Below, in pieces: positions 61,680 through 64,000 of a stretch of 64,000 bases of DNA. Numbering within the stretch: the stretch's first letter is position 1; each line of letters starts with the position of its first letter. The notes under the pieces were generated by a model. The model was not told the origin of the DNA. It did no database searches and saw only the letters and a program-made list of their open reading frames with translations. The position numbers were made by a program, and so were the translations under genes. Source of the stretch: Mesorhizobium sp. WSM4306 (lineage in GTDB: Bacteria; Pseudomonadota; Alphaproteobacteria; Rhizobiales; Rhizobiaceae); assembly GCF_007003975.1 (NCBI RefSeq), contig NZ_VFTC01000003.1, positions 1 to 64,000 of the forward strand, written 5' to 3'.

Positions 61680-63635
61680 ATGAGCCCCTTTGCCGATTGG
61701 CGCTGGGCTGATCGGCTTTGGGCTGATTGGCGCTGGACCGTGAGGCGCAAGATATCCGGTTTCGTGCTCATTCTTTTGCTGCTCGCTTGCCATTTGGCTT
61801 TCGAGGGGCCGCTGTCGCGCCTGCGCGAACGCACGTACGACTTCTACCAGTTTCTCGCCCCGCGCCCGGCGACGAGCAATCCTGTCGTGATCGTCTCGAT
61901 AGACGACGCCAGCCTCAACGCACATGGGCGATGGCCCTGGAACCGTGGCCTCCTGGCCGATCTGGTCGATGGCATCACCCAATCCGGCGCGTCGGTGGTC
62001 GGGCTTGCACTGGTACTCCCCGAAGCCGACACCTCGCCTGAGGGCATCGCCGGAGACAAGCGACTGGCTGCGGCGCTGGCCAAAAATCGGACGGCGCTTG
62101 CCGTCAGCCTGGGCAACGAGGCGACGGTTTCAGAAGCAGAACCCAAAGCCGGCTGGTCGATCGTCGGGCAAGTCCCGGATACACTTCCCGGCTTCACCGG
62201 CCTGACCGGCTCGCTTGCCGAATTCTCGAACGCGGCCGTGGGCCTCGGCGTGATTCGCACCTTGCCCGATCCCGACGGCGTACTGCGCCATGTGCCGCTG
62301 CTCTGGATTCGCAACACCGCTCAAGGCGTGCAATTGTGGCCGTCCTTCTCACTCGAGCTCCTTCGCCTTTACGCCGGACAGGAGGGTTACATAGCCCGGA
62401 TGAATACAGCCGGGTTCGACGCGCTTAGGATGGCCGGCGCCATTGTGCCGCTCGAGCCGGAGGGCGGCATCCGCCTCTGGGAAACTGCCACCGATACGCC
62501 CCGCCTGTCTGCCAGCACCATCCTTTCGGGCCATGGCGATCCGCGGCTACAGAACGCTATCGCCATTGTCGAGTTGTCGGCTGTGGGACTGACGCAGTAC
62601 CTGCCCACGCCGACGCATCCAACGCGACCAGGCGCGGATATCCACGCCGACGCGATCGCCCAGATGCTTGCGGGGCGCTACCTGGCAGAGCCAGCGCACG
62701 CACGAATGCTCGAGCGGCTCTGGTTTCTCCTCAGTGCCGTCGTTTTCATCGGGCTTTCCGGAGTGCTCGCCGGGCGTGTCGTGGTTGGCGCCCTCGCCCT
62801 GACGCTGCTCGCCGTCACCCCGTTCGTGTTCGGCGCTCTCGAGTACAGCCTGCAGGGTGCACTCTACGACCCGCTGCAGCCGGCGCTTGCAACGATCATG
62901 GTTGCGGGCTTCGAAGGCTATGTCCTATACAGGCGCAGCGAGCAGCGCCGGTCCACCCTGACGCGACAGTTCTCCCAATATCTGTCGCCCTCCGTGGTGC
63001 AGCGCCTCGCAAGCTCGGATACAGAGGCAATCCTGTCCGGCGAGAAGCGCGAGATCACAATCCTGCTCAGCGACATACGCGGTTTCACGACGATGAGCGA
63101 ACAGCTCGACACCCAAGAAATCGCCAAGGTGGTCAACCATTTCCTTGGCATTGCCACCGATGAGATCCTCACGCGCGACGGCACCATCGACAAGTTCATG
63201 GGCGATGCGGTGCTGGCCTTCTGGAACGCACCGCTTGATCAACCCGATCATCGCGAGCGTGCGCTCGAGGCGGGCCTTGCCCTGATCGAGCGGGTGAAGC
63301 TCGAAAACGCCGCCTTCACCGCGGATGGCCATCGCTCCATCGAAATTGGCGTCGCCATCGAGACCGGCATCTGCTCGGTAGGCAATTTCGGGTCCGAACG
63401 GCGCTTCGATTACACCGCGATCGGCTCCCCGGTGAACCGCGCGGCACGGCTCGAATCGACGACCAAGAAGCTGGGCATCCCCCTGGTGCTTGGACCCGGC
63501 TTTGCGGCAGGAGCATCGATGCCGGTTGTCCAGGCGGGCGCCTTTGAGCTCCAGGGTTTCAAGGGCGAGGTACCGGTTTTCACCGTTTCGGAGATGCAAG
63601 CTGCCGAGCCGCGAAGTAGCGAACCAACGCGGTGA
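61680..63635 (+). CDS. CHASE2-domain adenylate cyclase
   Basis: 651 residues. After an N-terminal tryptophan-rich stretch (ADWRWADRLWADWRW) come a first transmembrane helix (about 25-42), a periplasmic CHASE2 domain (about 45-335, starting FEGPLSRLRERTYDFYQFLA with VVIVSIDDASL), three helices (about 343-415) and a class III cyclase domain from about 455. Catalytic stretches are LLSDIRGFTTMSE, IDKFMGDAVLAFW and FDYTAIGSPVNRAARLES. It would read periplasmic state through CHASE2 and make cAMP. Confidence 0.9.
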   Translation: MSPFADWRWADRLWADWRWTVRRKISGFVLILLLLACHLAFEGPLSRLRERTYDFYQFLAPRPATSNPVVIVSIDDASLNAHGRWPWNRGLLADLVDGITQSGASVVGLALVLPEADTSPEGIAGDKRLAAALAKNRTALAVSLGNEATVSEAEPKAGWSIVGQVPDTLPGFTGLTGSLAEFSNAAVGLGVIRTLPDPDGVLRHVPLLWIRNTAQGVQLWPSFSLELLRLYAGQEGYIARMNTAGFDALRMAGAIVPLEPEGGIRLWETATDTPRLSASTILSGHGDPRLQNAIAIVELSAVGLTQYLPTPTHPTRPGADIHADAIAQMLAGRYLAEPAHARMLERLWFLLSAVVFIGLSGVLAGRVVVGALALTLLAVTPFVFGALEYSLQGALYDPLQPALATIMVAGFEGYVLYRRSEQRRSTLTRQFSQYLSPSVVQRLASSDTEAILSGEKREITILLSDIRGFTTMSEQLDTQEIAKVVNHFLGIATDEILTRDGTIDKFMGDAVLAFWNAPLDQPDHRERALEAGLALIERVKLENAAFTADGHRSIEIGVAIETGICSVGNFGSERRFDYTAIGSPVNRAARLESTTKKLGIPLVLGPGFAAGASMPVVQAGAFELQGFKGEVPVFTVSEMQAAEPRSSEPTR

Positions 63636-63823
63636 GCAATCTGGCGCCCCTGCCGGGGTGGTTCGTTCGCCGCCATCTGTGCAAATGGCACCGCCTAATC
63701 TTGCACCCCGAACCCCAAGCACACTCTGACCGGTCCGCTTCCGGCTAACTGCAGCATTTTCCGCTTTGAGGCGAAATAATTCCCAACTATGATCCGCCAC
63801 GCTTAAGGCATGGGGGATTGCCG

Positions 63824-64000
63824 ATGGTTTTATCACGTAGGGGTGTCGTGATCGGTGGCTTGGCGCTGGTCGCGGTCGGTGCAAGTGGCACTATTGTTCA
63901 AGCCGCGGCGGCAAAGTCTTTTTTCGCCGGTACCGCCAGCGACAACAGTTTTGTCTATCGCAAGACCAACTTCGCCAAGATCGACAAGAGATGGCATCGC
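63824..64000 (+). CDS. 5' part of a probable L,D-transpeptidase
   Basis: The first 59 codons of a gene that runs off the right edge, with GGGGGA before the ATG at 63824. A signal-like N-terminus (SRRGVVIGGLALVAVGASG) is followed by YRKTNFAKIDKRWHR, the lead-in typical of ErfK/YbiS L,D-transpeptidases. The catalytic domain lies outside the window. Confidence 0.55.
   Translation, partial: MVLSRRGVVIGGLALVAVGASGTIVQAAAAKSFFAGTASDNSFVYRKTNFAKIDKRWHR

Overview
The window reads as a chromosomal or large-replicon segment of a high-GC alphaproteobacterium of the rhizobial type, most likely Mesorhizobium or a close relative. This is an inference from gene content (single-domain CUT2 sugar ATPases, a moc-like rhizopine-type gene set, LacI and RpiR sugar regulators, class III cyclases) and from codon use, not from a marker gene. 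No rRNA or intact tRNA was seen. Most genes are metabolic or regulatory accessory genes. Several gene graveyards (19.2-19.7, 30.16-31.0 and 39.4-40.3 kb) mark past rearrangement.

Layout. 0-2.5 kb: the end of an unknown gene, a small secreted protein, and a divergent membrane-anchored winged-helix/TolB-like/TPR regulator. 3.07-17.18 kb: a tightly packed 14-gene minus-strand unit. It encodes a complete CUT1 importer with two different ATPases, a Gfo/Idh/MocA dehydrogenase, a TIM-barrel isomerase, a complete CUT2 importer, an aldose-epimerase-like protein, a MocD-like membrane di-iron oxygenase with its MocE-like Rieske ferredoxin, and a divergent PanB-like protein. A LacI-type regulator (17.5-18.6 kb) diverges from it. 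19.2-22.4 kb: decayed AKR and LysR remnants, a PhnA-domain pair, a small XRE regulator, a DUF1275 membrane protein and a spermidine-synthase-like protein. 22.67-30.16 kb: a second XRE regulator overlapping a six-gene complex-I/hydrogenase-4-like set (hyfB, C, E, F, G, I homologues). Its large subunit has lost all four NiFe cysteine ligands, so it looks like an energy-converting hydrogenase-related (Ehr) complex, not a hydrogenase.

31.06-39.7 kb: a second LacI regulator divergent from a seven-gene CUT2 importer and polyol/inositol-type catabolic operon. It ends in a truncated RpiR gene next to a decayed Mu/TnsB-type transposase. 40.4-48.2 kb: an RND efflux pair, with a TetR gene just downstream on the same strand, and a divergent TetR, KAS-II and alpha/beta-hydrolase set reading from a palindromic operator. 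49-52.2 kb: a sulfide/persulfide module of MFS carrier, persulfide-dioxygenase-like hydrolase, ArsR-rhodanese fusion and rhodanese around a perfect palindrome. 52.2-55.3 kb: a methyltransferase, a membrane-anchored AraC regulator, DUF1059, and an ArsR/SRPBCC pair. 55.6-64 kb: a Cache-like/HAMP adenylate cyclase, an MgtE-like Mg2+ transporter, a candidate small-RNA terminator, a TPR-barrel/FecR/CHASE2-cyclase trio, and the start of a probable L,D-transpeptidase.

The most unusual items are the Ehr-type complex without NiFe ligands, the moc-like operon with two importers and a PanB homologue lacking its metal ligands, and a paired importer ATPase set whose degenerate motifs are complementary. 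A roughly 250-bp element occurs twice, 46 kb apart.
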